Positions 1 to 9,544 of a stretch of 64,000 nt of DNA are shown here, piece after piece. Source of the stretch: Prochlorococcus sp. AG-673-L20 (GTDB lineage Bacteria; Cyanobacteriota; Cyanobacteriia; PCC-6307; Cyanobiaceae). Position numbers and translations under genes: made by a program. The notes beneath the pieces are model-generated. The model saw only the letters and a program-made list of their open reading frames with translations. It was not told the DNA's origin and made no database searches. Within the stretch, counting starts at the first letter, position 1. Each line of letters starts with the position of its first letter. Where the stretch lies: NCBI GenBank assembly GCA_003211135.1, contig QCTN01000002.1, positions 1-64,000 on the forward strand, given 5' to 3'.

Positions 1-147
1 TCCTGTACTGAAATTATTTTTTTGTCCAGTATTAGAGGGAGATATTCTTCTATTCCGTTGTGTGTAATTATTTCCATCTCTTGAGTTTGAGGAGTAATAG
101 TTTTTGCCAGAGTCTCTTCTTGGACCCCTATTAGGATATTTATTCAC
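1..147 (-). CDS. DUF3172-type protein, N-terminal part only
   Basis: This is the first 49 codons of a gene that runs off the left edge of the window. It starts with GTG, and the GTGA overlaps the ndhM stop codon by 4 bases, so the two are translationally coupled. The visible part is rich in Arg, Asn, Gly, Ser and Tyr (for example NRGPRRDSG) and looks disordered. A basic, low-complexity N-terminus downstream of ndhM fits the cyanobacterial DUF3172 family, but the conserved membrane-anchored domain lies outside the window. The gene is absent from the ORF track because it has no stop inside the window. Function unknown. Confidence 0.6.
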   Translation of the reverse strand, partial: MNKYPNRGPRRDSGKNYYSSNSRDGNNYTQRNRRISPSNTGQKNNFSTG

Positions 148-491
148 AGTACTTCTTTTGTTTTAGGTAAACCCATTGAATAATTCATGACTCTACATTC
201 TGGGTTGTAGCTTAGTGATCCATTTTGAAGCAAATATTTGATTAAAACTTCAACTTCTGTTCCTATTTTACGAAGTTCATAATCATCTAAATTTTTTCCG
301 GCTCTTTCTTGAACAAGTTCAGTAAATTTTTGATTTACTTTTTTTAATGAGTCTTCATTCCAAATGAATTCATTATCAGGATCTAAGTCTAAAGTTAATT
401 TATTGGAGTGGAATCTTAAATCGTTGTTAACCACATCAGCAGTGTATATCCTTACATGCCTAGTGGTTGACTTTAAAAGCATTTTTTCCAT
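144..491 (-). CDS. ndhM: NAD(P)H-quinone oxidoreductase subunit M
   Basis: NdhM is a small peripheral subunit of the cyanobacterial/plastid NDH-1 complex on the cytoplasmic face of the thylakoid, needed for cyclic electron flow and respiration. The protein (115 residues) contains the family-typical segments [16 protein letters not shown] and [12 protein letters not shown] near the C-terminus. The ORF-track start at 521 adds ten residues ([10 protein letters not shown]) not found in the family as I remember it; I use the ATG at 491 that begins MEKMLLKST. It is divergent from pds across 89 bases and overlaps the following DUF3172 gene by 4 bases. Confidence 0.93.
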   Translation of the reverse strand: MEKMLLKSTTRHVRIYTADVVNNDLRFHSNKLTLDLDPDNEFIWNEDSLKKVNQKFTELVQERAGKNLDDYELRKIGTEVEVLIKYLLQNGSLSYNPECRVMNYSMGLPKTKEVL

Positions 492-538
492 AATCTGAAA
501 AATAATCAACAAAAAAAACAATTATGTCTTAACTTTAG

Positions 539-2002
<1,464 letters not shown>

Positions 2003-2023
2003 ACCTCAAGAATAAAACCTTTT

Positions 2024-2932
2024 TTGAAAAATTCATTACCCCAACTTAATAAAGCATATGAAATATGCCGAAAAGAAACTCAACGATGGGCTAAAACTTT
2101 TTATTTAGGAACACTTTTATTACCATACGAAAAAAGAAAAGCGATTTGGGCGATTTACGTTTGGTGTAGGAGAACTGATGAAATAATGGATAGTATTGAA
2201 GCTTCAACTAAGACCAAAGAGGAACTTTCTGATAACTTAGATGATTGGGAAGCAAACACAAAAAATGTTTTCAAAGGAAAAATACAATCAGACTTAGATG
2301 CTGTTCTTTTCGATACATTAGAAAAATTCCCACAGAACATAGAACCATATTTAGATATGATTGAGGGCCAGAGAATGGATCTTACAAAATTTAGATACAA
2401 AAGTTTTTCTGAATTACAGCTTTACTGCTATCGCGTCGCAGGGACAGTTGGATTAATGACTCAGAATGTAATGGGAATAGATAGTGCCTATACATCAGCC
2501 CCTTGGAGTAACATGCCTGATCCCTCAGAAGCAGCAATAGCTCTAGGAATAGCGAATCAACTTACTAACATTTTAAGAGATGTTGGAGAAGATAGACAAA
2601 GAGGTAGAATTTATTTACCTCAGGATGATATGAAGAATTTCAATTATTCTGAAGAAGAGTTATTAAAAGGAGTAATAAATAATCAGTGGAAGATGCTTAT
2701 GAATTTTCAATTAAATAGAGCGCGAGATTGGTTCAAAAAATCTGAAGATGGCATTAAGTGGTTAGCCACTGATGCAAGATGGCCTGTATGGACATCTTTA
2801 CGCCTTTATAGAGGAATATTAGATTCTATTGAAAGATTAGATTATGATGTATTTAATAATAGAGCTTTTGTAAAGAATTCAGTAAAAGCTTTTGAAATCC
2901 CAATATCCTATTTAATCTCAAGGATCAAATAG
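2024..2932 (+). CDS. crtB: Phytoene synthase
   Basis: Condenses two geranylgeranyl diphosphates to phytoene, the committed step of carotenoid synthesis. Both Asp-rich substrate/Mg-binding motifs are present: TDEIMD at residues 51-56 and DVGED at 186-190, followed by RQRGRIYLP. Length is 302 residues, full for the family. The start is a TTG at 2024; no ATG or GTG lies between the pds stop and the conserved AYEICRKETQRWAKTFYLG region, so TTG is the best choice. It probably forms an operon with pds. Its stop abuts the end of the convergent RRM gene. Confidence 0.95.
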   Translation: MKNSLPQLNKAYEICRKETQRWAKTFYLGTLLLPYEKRKAIWAIYVWCRRTDEIMDSIEASTKTKEELSDNLDDWEANTKNVFKGKIQSDLDAVLFDTLEKFPQNIEPYLDMIEGQRMDLTKFRYKSFSELQLYCYRVAGTVGLMTQNVMGIDSAYTSAPWSNMPDPSEAAIALGIANQLTNILRDVGEDRQRGRIYLPQDDMKNFNYSEEELLKGVINNQWKMLMNFQLNRARDWFKKSEDGIKWLATDARWPVWTSLRLYRGILDSIERLDYDVFNNRAFVKNSVKAFEIPISYLISRIK

Positions 2933-3346
2933 TTAAGCAGTGGCTTTCTGATTAGCCAACAAATCTTTTAATTTTGAAAGTTCGCCAGCCCACCTAGGAT
3001 CTGGGGCTTCAAGATTAGGTGCATCACTATGAACTATCTTCTTAAAATCTTTCCTTTTTTTATTGGAGGCTACACTTTTTCTCTTGTGTAAGGAAGAATC
3101 TTTCTTTTCTGAAAGTTCAACTCTCAATTTGGAGCCATTAAATTCAAAACCATTAAGCTTTTCGATTATTAAATTTGCATTTTGTTCATTATTTGTTGTA
3201 GCAAAACCAAATCCTCTACACTCTTTTGTTTCTTTATCTAAAACAGCTTTAAATCTAATGGAATCAGATACTGATTTTAAAAAACTATCAAATTCTTTGG
3301 GATTAAATCCTTGTGGTAAATTGCCAATGTAAATACGAATGCTCAT
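2933..3346 (-). CDS. RNA-binding protein, single RRM domain
   Basis: The first ~80 residues are an RNA recognition motif with RNP2 (IYIGNL, residues 5-10) and RNP1 (CRGFGFAT, 43-50). The tail from about residue 82 is basic and low-complexity (KRKSVASNKKRKDFKK) rather than the Gly-rich tail of the cold-induced cyanobacterial Rbp proteins. The RRM family binds single-stranded RNA; in cyanobacteria some members affect mRNA localisation or cold response, but this particular role is unknown. Convergent with crtB with no spacer. Confidence 0.88.
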   Translation of the reverse strand: MSIRIYIGNLPQGFNPKEFDSFLKSVSDSIRFKAVLDKETKECRGFGFATTNNEQNANLIIEKLNGFEFNGSKLRVELSEKKDSSLHKRKSVASNKKRKDFKKIVHSDAPNLEAPDPRWAGELSKLKDLLANQKATA

Positions 3347-3404
3347 AAATTTTTAAAAAATAATTTGAAGTCTGAACTTTTAAACAAAACTAAGCTATGT
3401 GTAT

Positions 3405-4652
3405 TTAATCACATTTTGGCGCATTTTGTTGAATCCATTGCTTTCCTTTATATATAGCTTCATCAAAATTATCCAATCTATTATATGCAAGCTCCATAGA
3501 AAGATAATTAATGACCTTCCCTAAAATAGGTCCATCTTGGATTTTTAAATATTTTTTTACAACTTCCCCTTTTATCAAATTCGATGGATGAAATAATTTA
3601 TCATCTTTATCTCGCCATCTAGAGATCCATTCTGAGTGAAATGACTGTGGCAAGAGAAGAATAAAAGAGGGAAGAATTGTTTCTAATTCTTGATGTAAAT
3701 CAAACCTTTCTCTCTCACTTAATTTATAAATATTTTTTATCTTAAATAAGATATTCCATTTTCTTAATAGCCTAATCTTTGAAATTTCAGATTTGCTAAA
3801 TTTAAAATTTTTCAAAGAAAATTCATCTAAAATTTGAACAAGAAAAAATAAGGGTAGAAAATTTTCTTTTTCAAATTTATTAAATTCTTCAAAATTAATT
3901 TTTTGTAAATCAAGAAATATCAAATTTTTTTCTGACTGTATATAGTCAAAAATTTTTAATTCATTTATTAATTTTATCGCCTGCGATGCTTTTTTTCCTC
4001 TTATTATTCTTTGTATTTCATAATTAATTCTTTCATTAGCAACAAGTCTTAATTGATTTTTATAAGATTTAATAAAATTTATTAAATTTACATCAATATT
4101 AAAATCTAATTCAGAAACGAAACGAAAGCATCTTAAAATTCTTAATGGATCATCGAATAAGTTCTGCTTTGAATTAGTTCTCAAAAAAGCAAACTTAAGA
4201 TCGTTAATTCCATTTGATGGATCAATGAGAAGTTTTTCTTCAAAAGAAAAAGCAATAGAATTAATAGAAAAATCTCGACTTAATAAATCAATATCAATAG
4301 AAGGAGAAATTTTAGAGGCGATATCAATTGAGATATGTTTAAAAATAATTCTTACTACATCTCTTGCATCATCAAGAATAATAAATCTACCTTGAAATTT
4401 ATCTGCAATTTTTTTACCAATCTTTATGGCATTTTTTGGAACTACAATATCAACATCAATTACTGAGTTTAATCTTCCTAATATTAAATCTCTTATATAT
4501 CCACCTACTAAACAAGATCCAGAAGGTAAAGAAGATAAAATAAAATCCCAATTATAAAATTTTATACTTTTTTCTATTTCATTAATTATTAGTGTATGAT
4601 CATTATTAATATGATTATTAAGATTTTCTTTCTTGAATATGTGCATTTGCAT
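3405..4652 (-). CDS. cca: CCA tRNA nucleotidyltransferase / poly(A) polymerase family
   Basis: A class II nucleotidyltransferase head: the GG motif with following basic region (VGGYIRDLILGR, residues 49-60), the catalytic DxD (DVDIVV, 66-71), the SRDFSINSIAF motif and the DPLRILRCFRF segment that contributes to base recognition. The function would be adding or repairing the CCA end of tRNAs; the family also includes poly(A) polymerases, which cannot be told apart by eye. The tRNA-Asn in this window lacks an encoded CCA, which fits a need for this enzyme. Its start (ATG at 4652 or at 4646) overlaps the start of the divergent ycf34 gene; see findings. Confidence 0.9.
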   Translation of the reverse strand: MQMHIFKKENLNNHINNDHTLIINEIEKSIKFYNWDFILSSLPSGSCLVGGYIRDLILGRLNSVIDVDIVVPKNAIKIGKKIADKFQGRFIILDDARDVVRIIFKHISIDIASKISPSIDIDLLSRDFSINSIAFSFEEKLLIDPSNGINDLKFAFLRTNSKQNLFDDPLRILRCFRFVSELDFNIDVNLINFIKSYKNQLRLVANERINYEIQRIIRGKKASQAIKLINELKIFDYIQSEKNLIFLDLQKINFEEFNKFEKENFLPLFFLVQILDEFSLKNFKFSKSEISKIRLLRKWNILFKIKNIYKLSERERFDLHQELETILPSFILLLPQSFHSEWISRWRDKDDKLFHPSNLIKGEVVKKYLKIQDGPILGKVINYLSMELAYNRLDNFDEAIYKGKQWIQQNAPKCD

Positions 4653-4890
4653 TAACTGTAAATTAGTTGATAGATGTATTACTTATCATGATGTTGAAAA
4701 AAATCATGGTGTTGAGCACATTTGTGATATTCCTAATTTTAAACCAAAAAAACCTTATATTCACGTAAGTATAATCAAAGATTTAAATGGAGACTTCAAA
4801 AGTGATTGGGATGTACAATCTTGCTCAAGTTTTTTAAAAGAAGTTGGAAAGTGGTCTAAGTGTATGCCTGGTTTAGAGTTACCTATATAA
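4639..4890 (+). CDS. ycf34: Ycf34 family protein
   Basis: A small Cys-containing cyanobacterial/algal plastid protein. I take the ATG at 4639 because the family begins MCICINC; the ORF-track start at 4633 (TTG) only adds MN. The N-terminal CICINCKLVDRC cluster plus HICDIP suggests metal or FeS binding. Ycf34 in Synechocystis is reported to carry an FeS cluster and to affect photosynthetic electron transfer (family knowledge, not seen here). 83 residues. Divergent from cca with overlapping starts, and followed within ten bases by the tsaB frame. Confidence 0.87.
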   Translation: MCICINCKLVDRCITYHDVEKNHGVEHICDIPNFKPKKPYIHVSIIKDLNGDFKSDWDVQSCSSFLKEVGKWSKCMPGLELPI

Positions 4891-4895
4891 AGGTG
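4891..4895 (+). promoter_or_regulatory. Shine-Dalgarno-like site before the tsaB frame
   Basis: AGGTG matches the anti-Shine-Dalgarno end of 16S rRNA and lies immediately after the ycf34 stop. It is at good spacing for an ATT start at 4901 but too close for the out-of-frame ATG at 4897. It is recorded because it bears on which start is used; most genes in this window have no clear ribosome binding site. Confidence 0.35.
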
Positions 4896-4900
4896 AATGT

Positions 4901-5545
4901 ATTATCAATAAAAATAATAATAAATTAACTTTAGCAATTCATAATACTGATGATTCTTTTTGCTTCGCTTATAGAGAAAATAAAAGCTCTTTAAATGAAA
5001 ACTTTTTTACAAAAAAATTTAAGAAAGATTTATGCAATAATTTAATAGTTGATTTTACAAATTTTATAAAAAAAGAAAATTTAAAAAAAATTAATAAAAT
5101 ATCTGTCAGTACAGGGCCATCAAACTTTAATGCATCCAGACAAATAATAGTATTAGCTAGAACTCTCGCTCAGCAAATAAATTGCTCATTAGATAGTTTT
5201 AGTTCTTTTGAATTAATGGCAAAAAGAATTGCTGTTAAAAATAATATCTATTACAATAAAAGTTCATTTTGGATTTTCAAAAAATTAAAAAGAAGAGGTT
5301 ATATCGCAGGAAAATATGAAATTTGCATTTCTGATAAACCAAACAAAAATATAATTATCAAAGAAAAAATTATTCCAAAAATTTTTGAAGAATTAAAAAA
5401 TATGGAGTCTTCTTATCAAGCTGAATATTCTGATATTGAAGATTTAAAAGAATTATTGAATTTATCTAATAAAAATTCACAAAATTCAAGTTCCAATTCT
5501 TGGAATAAAGTTTTACCTTTATATCCAATTTCCCCAATTAACTAA
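4901..5545 (+). CDS. tsaB: TsaB-like protein (tRNA t6A biosynthesis), no ordinary start codon
   Basis: The ORF track shows only the last 109 residues from the ATG at 5216, but the same frame is open back to a stop at 4874. The upstream part reads KLTLAIHNTDD, like the first strand of the ASKHA fold in TsaB, then ISVSTGPSNFNASRQ where TsaB normally has the GPGSFTGLR motif, and ends LYPISPIN as the family does. TsaB helps TsaC/TsaD/TsaE make N6-threonylcarbamoyladenosine in tRNA. No ATG, GTG or TTG occurs in this frame before 5216. A Shine-Dalgarno-like AGGTG sits at 4891-4895, about six bases before an ATT at 4901, and an ATG at 4897 is in another frame and stops after three codons. I list the ATT as a provisional start. 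It may be a diverged, frameshifted or ATT-initiated gene. Confidence 0.6.
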   Translation: MINKNNNKLTLAIHNTDDSFCFAYRENKSSLNENFFTKKFKKDLCNNLIVDFTNFIKKENLKKINKISVSTGPSNFNASRQIIVLARTLAQQINCSLDSFSSFELMAKRIAVKNNIYYNKSSFWIFKKLKRRGYIAGKYEICISDKPNKNIIIKEKIIPKIFEELKNMESSYQAEYSDIEDLKELLNLSNKNSQNSSSNSWNKVLPLYPISPIN

Positions 5546-5549
5546 TCAT

Positions 5550-6170
5550 TCATTCAAGCATATTATTTATTGATTCCTGCAAATAATGTGTCACTCTATC
5601 TAATTCATTTTTTGATGAACCTTCTGGGGGATTAATCGGCTTCCCAACTTTAATAACTATTTTTGTGAAAAATGGGATAAAAAACTTTAATTTCACTAAT
5701 CTATGCGAATTAATAATTGCAACTGGTAATAATATTTTTTGATTTTTAAAAGATAGAAGAGCAGCACCCTTTTTGGGCTTATTTACACGACCATCTTTTT
5801 GGCGAGTCCCGTCAATAAAAATACCAATACTATTATTGGTTAATAATTTCCGACATGCAACTTCAATAGTTTTCTTATCTACTATGCCTCTCTTTACAGG
5901 ATAAGCTCCACATGATTTTATTATAAATCCAAGTAAGGGGATTCTAAAAAGTTCTGACTTAGCCATAAAAGATATATTTCGACCAATAGCATGACCTAAT
6001 AAAGGAGGATCGAGCAGTGAACCGTGATTAGATACCATTATGAAAGAACCTTTTTGAGGAATATTTTCTCTCCCAATTAAATTACCTCTAAATATCAATT
6101 TATAAATTGGGAAAATAATTACTTTGCTTACTAATTGATAAACTAATTTCTGATAAAAAGAACTTTTCAT
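5550..6170 (-). CDS. plsC: 1-acyl-sn-glycerol-3-phosphate acyltransferase
   Basis: Transfers an acyl chain to lysophosphatidate to form phosphatidate at the cytoplasmic membrane. The catalytic HX4D motif is NHGSLLDP (H49, D54); the glycerol-phosphate-binding motif appears as IDGTRQ, a variant of the usual EGTR. The N-terminal hydrophobic stretch (KVIIFPIYKLIF) can seat it on the membrane. 206 residues, normal length. It is the last gene of the leftward rpaB-plsX-fabH-fabD-plsC run and starts 4 bases after fabD, consistent with co-expression of acyl chain initiation and phosphatidate synthesis. Confidence 0.93.
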   Translation of the reverse strand: MKSSFYQKLVYQLVSKVIIFPIYKLIFRGNLIGRENIPQKGSFIMVSNHGSLLDPPLLGHAIGRNISFMAKSELFRIPLLGFIIKSCGAYPVKRGIVDKKTIEVACRKLLTNNSIGIFIDGTRQKDGRVNKPKKGAALLSFKNQKILLPVAIINSHRLVKLKFFIPFFTKIVIKVGKPINPPEGSSKNELDRVTHYLQESINNMLE

Positions 6171-6174
6171 AAAA

Positions 6175-7071
6175 TTAGTATTTAATTTGATCTGCAGAAG
6201 AAACTTGAGAAATTCTTACATCCTTTAAATGCCTTTTAGCTAGACCACCTAGGACATTAGAAGGGCCAACTTCTACCATTTGGAGAATATTATTTTCTTT
6301 CATTAAGTCCATGGTTTGACGCCATCTAACACCATTACACATTTGATTTCTGAACCTAACCTTAAGCTCCTTTGGATCATTACATAGTGATGGATTAGAA
6401 TTACTTATGATAGGTATAGATGGCTGATTAAATTCTAGAGTGTCTAGATATTTTGAGAATTGAAATGAGGGTTCTTTCATAAATGGTGAATGAAAAGCAC
6501 CTGAAACATTTAATTTCAGAAATCTTTTTGCCTTAATTCGTGTTGAAATATTATCCAAAGCTTTTTCGCTTCCTGATAAAACAACTTGAGAAGAGCTGTT
6601 GTCATTTGCTATAACAACATCGTCAATCTCCTCAATTAGTAAATCTAATTGGTCTCTATCAAAACTTATTAATGCTGCCATAGATCCCTGTGCAGCATCT
6701 GCCATTAATCCAGATCTAACTTTTATAAGCTGTACACAATCTTCAAAAGATAAAACATCCGCACAATATAAAGCCGTAATTTCACCTAAACTATGACCAG
6801 CAATATAGGTTGGTTTATAACAATTTCCTTTTAAAGAGTCTAATAAGACTGATTCCACCAGAAAAAGACAAATTTGAGTGTTCTTAGTATTATTTAAATC
6901 ATCAGAAAGATTTTTTTTATCAGAATTTAGTTCACAAATTTCAAATAAATTCCTTTCGAATACTTCAGAGGCATAATTAAACCTGTATTTTGCATTTGGC
7001 AAATCTATAATTTTATTTGCCATACCAATTTTTTGTGAACCCTGACCAGGGAATACCCAAGCGACTGTCAT
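6175..7071 (-). CDS. fabD: Malonyl CoA-acyl carrier protein transacylase
   Basis: Loads malonate from CoA onto ACP for fatty acid synthesis. I use the ATG at 7071 (MTVAWVFPGQGSQ), since the family begins with this strand; the ORF-track start at 7113 runs 31 bases into fabH. The nucleophile Ser is in GHSLGE (S94), the catalytic His in GAFHSPFM (H194), and the oxyanion GQGSQ is at residues 9-13. 298 residues, full length. Lies between fabH and plsC with 11- and 4-base gaps, clearly an operon. Confidence 0.96.
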   Translation of the reverse strand: MTVAWVFPGQGSQKIGMANKIIDLPNAKYRFNYASEVFERNLFEICELNSDKKNLSDDLNNTKNTQICLFLVESVLLDSLKGNCYKPTYIAGHSLGEITALYCADVLSFEDCVQLIKVRSGLMADAAQGSMAALISFDRDQLDLLIEEIDDVVIANDNSSSQVVLSGSEKALDNISTRIKAKRFLKLNVSGAFHSPFMKEPSFQFSKYLDTLEFNQPSIPIISNSNPSLCNDPKELKVRFRNQMCNGVRWRQTMDLMKENNILQMVEVGPSNVLGGLAKRHLKDVRISQVSSADQIKY

Positions 7072-7082
7072 AATAAAACTTT

Positions 7083-8090
7083 TTAACCCCATCGAATAAG
7101 AGCTGCACCCCAACTTAACCCAGCACCAAAACCACTTGTGGCAATAATATCATTTTCTTTAATTTTCTTATCTCTTATTGCCTCATCTAGCATTAAAGGA
7201 ATAGTTGCCGCTGAAGTGTTTCCATAGTTACTTAAATTACTGAGAATCTTTTCTGATGAAACATTTAGCCTATCTCCCACAGAATCTAATATTCTTTGAT
7301 TTGCTTGATGTAATAAAAGCCAATTAATTTTCTCAGAATTAAAATTTGTTTTTTTAAATAAATTATCAATAATTAATGGTACCTCTCTAACTGCAAATTT
7401 ATATACTTCTTGTCCATTCATCTCAATTGAAGAAAAACCCCCACTTGAAAAATTAATATCATCAATAATAAGATCTCGATTGTTTTGAGATGGAAGATTT
7501 AAGAAAGAACCTCTTTGACCATCAGTCCGCATACTAAAGCCAATTAAATTATCAAATTCATTTGTTGCTTCGATTGCTATTGCACCCGCTCCATCTCCGA
7601 ATAAGATACAACTTCTTCTATCATTCCAATCTACATAACTTGAAAGTTGATCTGAGCCAATAACTAAAGCTCTTTTATAACTTCCTGCTTTTAAGAATTG
7701 AGTAGCTGTTATTGCAGCAAATAAGAAACCGCTACAAGCAGCTGTCAAATCAAATGCAACAGCATTAATCGCACCTAATTTTGATTGAATTTCAGGAGCA
7801 GAACCAAATAAATCATTTGGAGTTGATGTAGCTAAAATTATTAGATCAATTGTTTCAAAATCCCATTTAGCCATCTCAATTGCTCCCAATGCTGCCTTAT
7901 AACCCATCTCGCTTACATTTTCTGATAATCCAGAAATTCTTCTCTGCGAGATACCTGTTCTAGATTTTATCCATTGATCACTAGTATCTACCTTCTTACT
8001 AATTTCCTGATTCGTCAGGATTTGTTTTGGGACATAACTTCCACTACCTTTAAATGAGACTCCAATTTGTTTTAAATTTATTCCTTCCAA
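7083..8090 (-). CDS. fabH: 3-oxoacyl-ACP synthase III
   Basis: Performs the first condensation of acetyl-CoA with malonyl-ACP. The catalytic triad is intact: Cys119 (DLTAACSGF), His261 (LLHQANQRI) and Asn291 (NYGNTS). 335 residues matches the family. Sits between plsX and fabD in the fatty acid/phospholipid run. The start at 8090 (MEGINLKQIGVSF) puts the conserved GSGSYVPKQ strand close to the N-terminus, as in homologues. Confidence 0.97.
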   Translation of the reverse strand: MEGINLKQIGVSFKGSGSYVPKQILTNQEISKKVDTSDQWIKSRTGISQRRISGLSENVSEMGYKAALGAIEMAKWDFETIDLIILATSTPNDLFGSAPEIQSKLGAINAVAFDLTAACSGFLFAAITATQFLKAGSYKRALVIGSDQLSSYVDWNDRRSCILFGDGAGAIAIEATNEFDNLIGFSMRTDGQRGSFLNLPSQNNRDLIIDDINFSSGGFSSIEMNGQEVYKFAVREVPLIIDNLFKKTNFNSEKINWLLLHQANQRILDSVGDRLNVSSEKILSNLSNYGNTSAATIPLMLDEAIRDKKIKENDIIATSGFGAGLSWGAALIRWG

Positions 8091-8143
8091 AAGAGTTATC
8101 TAATTACTTATATAAGTCAAACATAAATCTGACAAAATATGTT

Positions 8144-9544
8144 TTAAGAATTTAAAACTTGAAGATTTTGAAGTTGATTTAAATTTTCCATGACATTATG
8201 ATTTACAGCAGAATGAGCCAAACGGAGAGCACTTACTACAGATAAAGACTTACTACTACCATGGCCAATTACGCAAATACCATTTACCCCAAGCAATAAT
8301 GCTCCTCCATGTTCAGCATGATCTAACCTTTTCTTAATTCTTAGTAAATTACTTTTTAAAAATGCAGAACCAACCTTCCCCCTTCTTCCTCTAGGCAGTT
8401 CGGATCTCAAAATATCTAATAAAACACCACCAACTGACTCAAGAAATTTAAGTAATATATTTCCTGTAAAGCCATCGCAAACGACTACATCAAAATCACC
8501 AGATAAAACATCTCTTCCTTCACAATTACCTCCAAAATCAAAACTTTTTTCATTGGATAGTAATTCAAATGTTTTTATAGATAAATCATTCCCTTTACAT
8601 TCTTCTTCTCCAATATTTAATAGGCCAATTCGTGGTTTTTTTATCTGTAAAACATCTTTGGCATAAACATCACCAAGAAGTGCAAATTGATGTAGATAAG
8701 AGGGCTTACAATCAGTATTTGCTCCAACATCAAGAACTAATACAGGTCGAGTTTGATCTCTAGTTGGGAATAATGCTCCTATTGCAGGGCGTTCGATACC
8801 TTTCAATCTCCCTATCCTAAATATTGCAGAGGCCATAAGAGCACCTGAGTTACCTGCCGAATAAACAGCTTGTGCCTTCTTAGTTTTAACCAAATCCATA
8901 GCAACATTTATACTTGCATTTTTTCTTTTTCGAACTGCTGTTGCTTCTTCATTCATCCCTATGGGATCTCCACTATCTATTAATTCAAGCCGATTATTTT
9001 CAATTTCTTTTTCTAACAAATCTATTAAACCAACTTTTTCTGCTTCATATCTAACTTTTTCAATTTTACCTACAAACTTTATATTTATAGGAAATCTACT
9101 AATAGCATCAAGACAGCCCTCCAAAATAGGCACAGGTGCATAATCTCCCCCCATACCATCAACTGCGATCCAAATCCTCTCAGAATTTGAGACCTCTTCC
9201 TTGTTTATCAAATTTTCACTATTTTGTAACCTTTTTAAGGGATCAAAAACTAATGGCTGCAGTGTATTTTTTGCAATTGAACTAGCACTTGAAACTACAC
9301 TACTAGCAGTATTAACAACTGATTCAGCACTTGAGACTACATTACCTGCGACGTTACCTGCAACATTACTTGCAGTATTTACAACAGAACCAGCACCAGC
9401 AACCACGTTACCCGCAACATTACTTGCAGTTACAGCAGAATTAGCCGCAGTATCAACTATTGAAGTCACAGCAGAATTTCTTTTATACCAAATAACTAAT
9501 CTTCTTATAGCTCTAGATTTTTTATTAGAAGAATCTTTTTCCAT
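8144..9544 (-). CDS. plsX: Phosphate acyltransferase PlsX with long repetitive N-terminal extension
   Basis: PlsX converts acyl-ACP to acyl-phosphate, the donor for PlsY in phospholipid synthesis; it is a peripheral membrane enzyme in other bacteria. The conserved catalytic domain starts near residue 124 (RIWIAVDGMGGDYAP) and continues through YSAGNSGALMAS and CDGFTGN to the C-terminus, about 340 residues. Ahead of it are roughly 120 extra residues: a basic start (KKSRAIRRLVIWYKR) and then about 70 residues of Val/Ala/Ser/Asn/Gly repeats with almost no charge. The ATG at 9544 directly follows the rpaB stop; the codons upstream of the catalytic domain are open and phase-consistent, so the extension appears genuine rather than a misplaced start. 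fabH follows after 53 bases. Confidence 0.93.
   Translation of the reverse strand: MEKDSSNKKSRAIRRLVIWYKRNSAVTSIVDTAANSAVTASNVAGNVVAGAGSVVNTASNVAGNVAGNVVSSAESVVNTASSVVSSASSIAKNTLQPLVFDPLKRLQNSENLINKEEVSNSERIWIAVDGMGGDYAPVPILEGCLDAISRFPINIKFVGKIEKVRYEAEKVGLIDLLEKEIENNRLELIDSGDPIGMNEEATAVRKRKNASINVAMDLVKTKKAQAVYSAGNSGALMASAIFRIGRLKGIERPAIGALFPTRDQTRPVLVLDVGANTDCKPSYLHQFALLGDVYAKDVLQIKKPRIGLLNIGEEECKGNDLSIKTFELLSNEKSFDFGGNCEGRDVLSGDFDVVVCDGFTGNILLKFLESVGGVLLDILRSELPRGRRGKVGSAFLKSNLLRIKKRLDHAEHGGALLLGVNGICVIGHGSSKSLSVVSALRLAHSAVNHNVMENLNQLQNLQVLNS
9260..9475 (-). repeat. Repeats encoding a probable amphipathic helix in the PlsX N-terminus
   Basis: Residues 24-95 of PlsX repeat the units SVVNTASNVAGNV and SVVNTASSVVSS, spaced by about 22 residues, with TASNVAGNVV already present at 39. 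Small hydrophobics (V, A, I) recur at 3- and 4-residue steps fitting an 11-residue, three-turn helical periodicity, while Ser, Asn and Gly fill the other face. This composition resembles weakly amphipathic lipid-surface helices such as those of perilipin 4 or synuclein (comparison from memory). The DNA itself is repetitive, so unequal exchange could change its length between strains. Confidence 0.7.
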
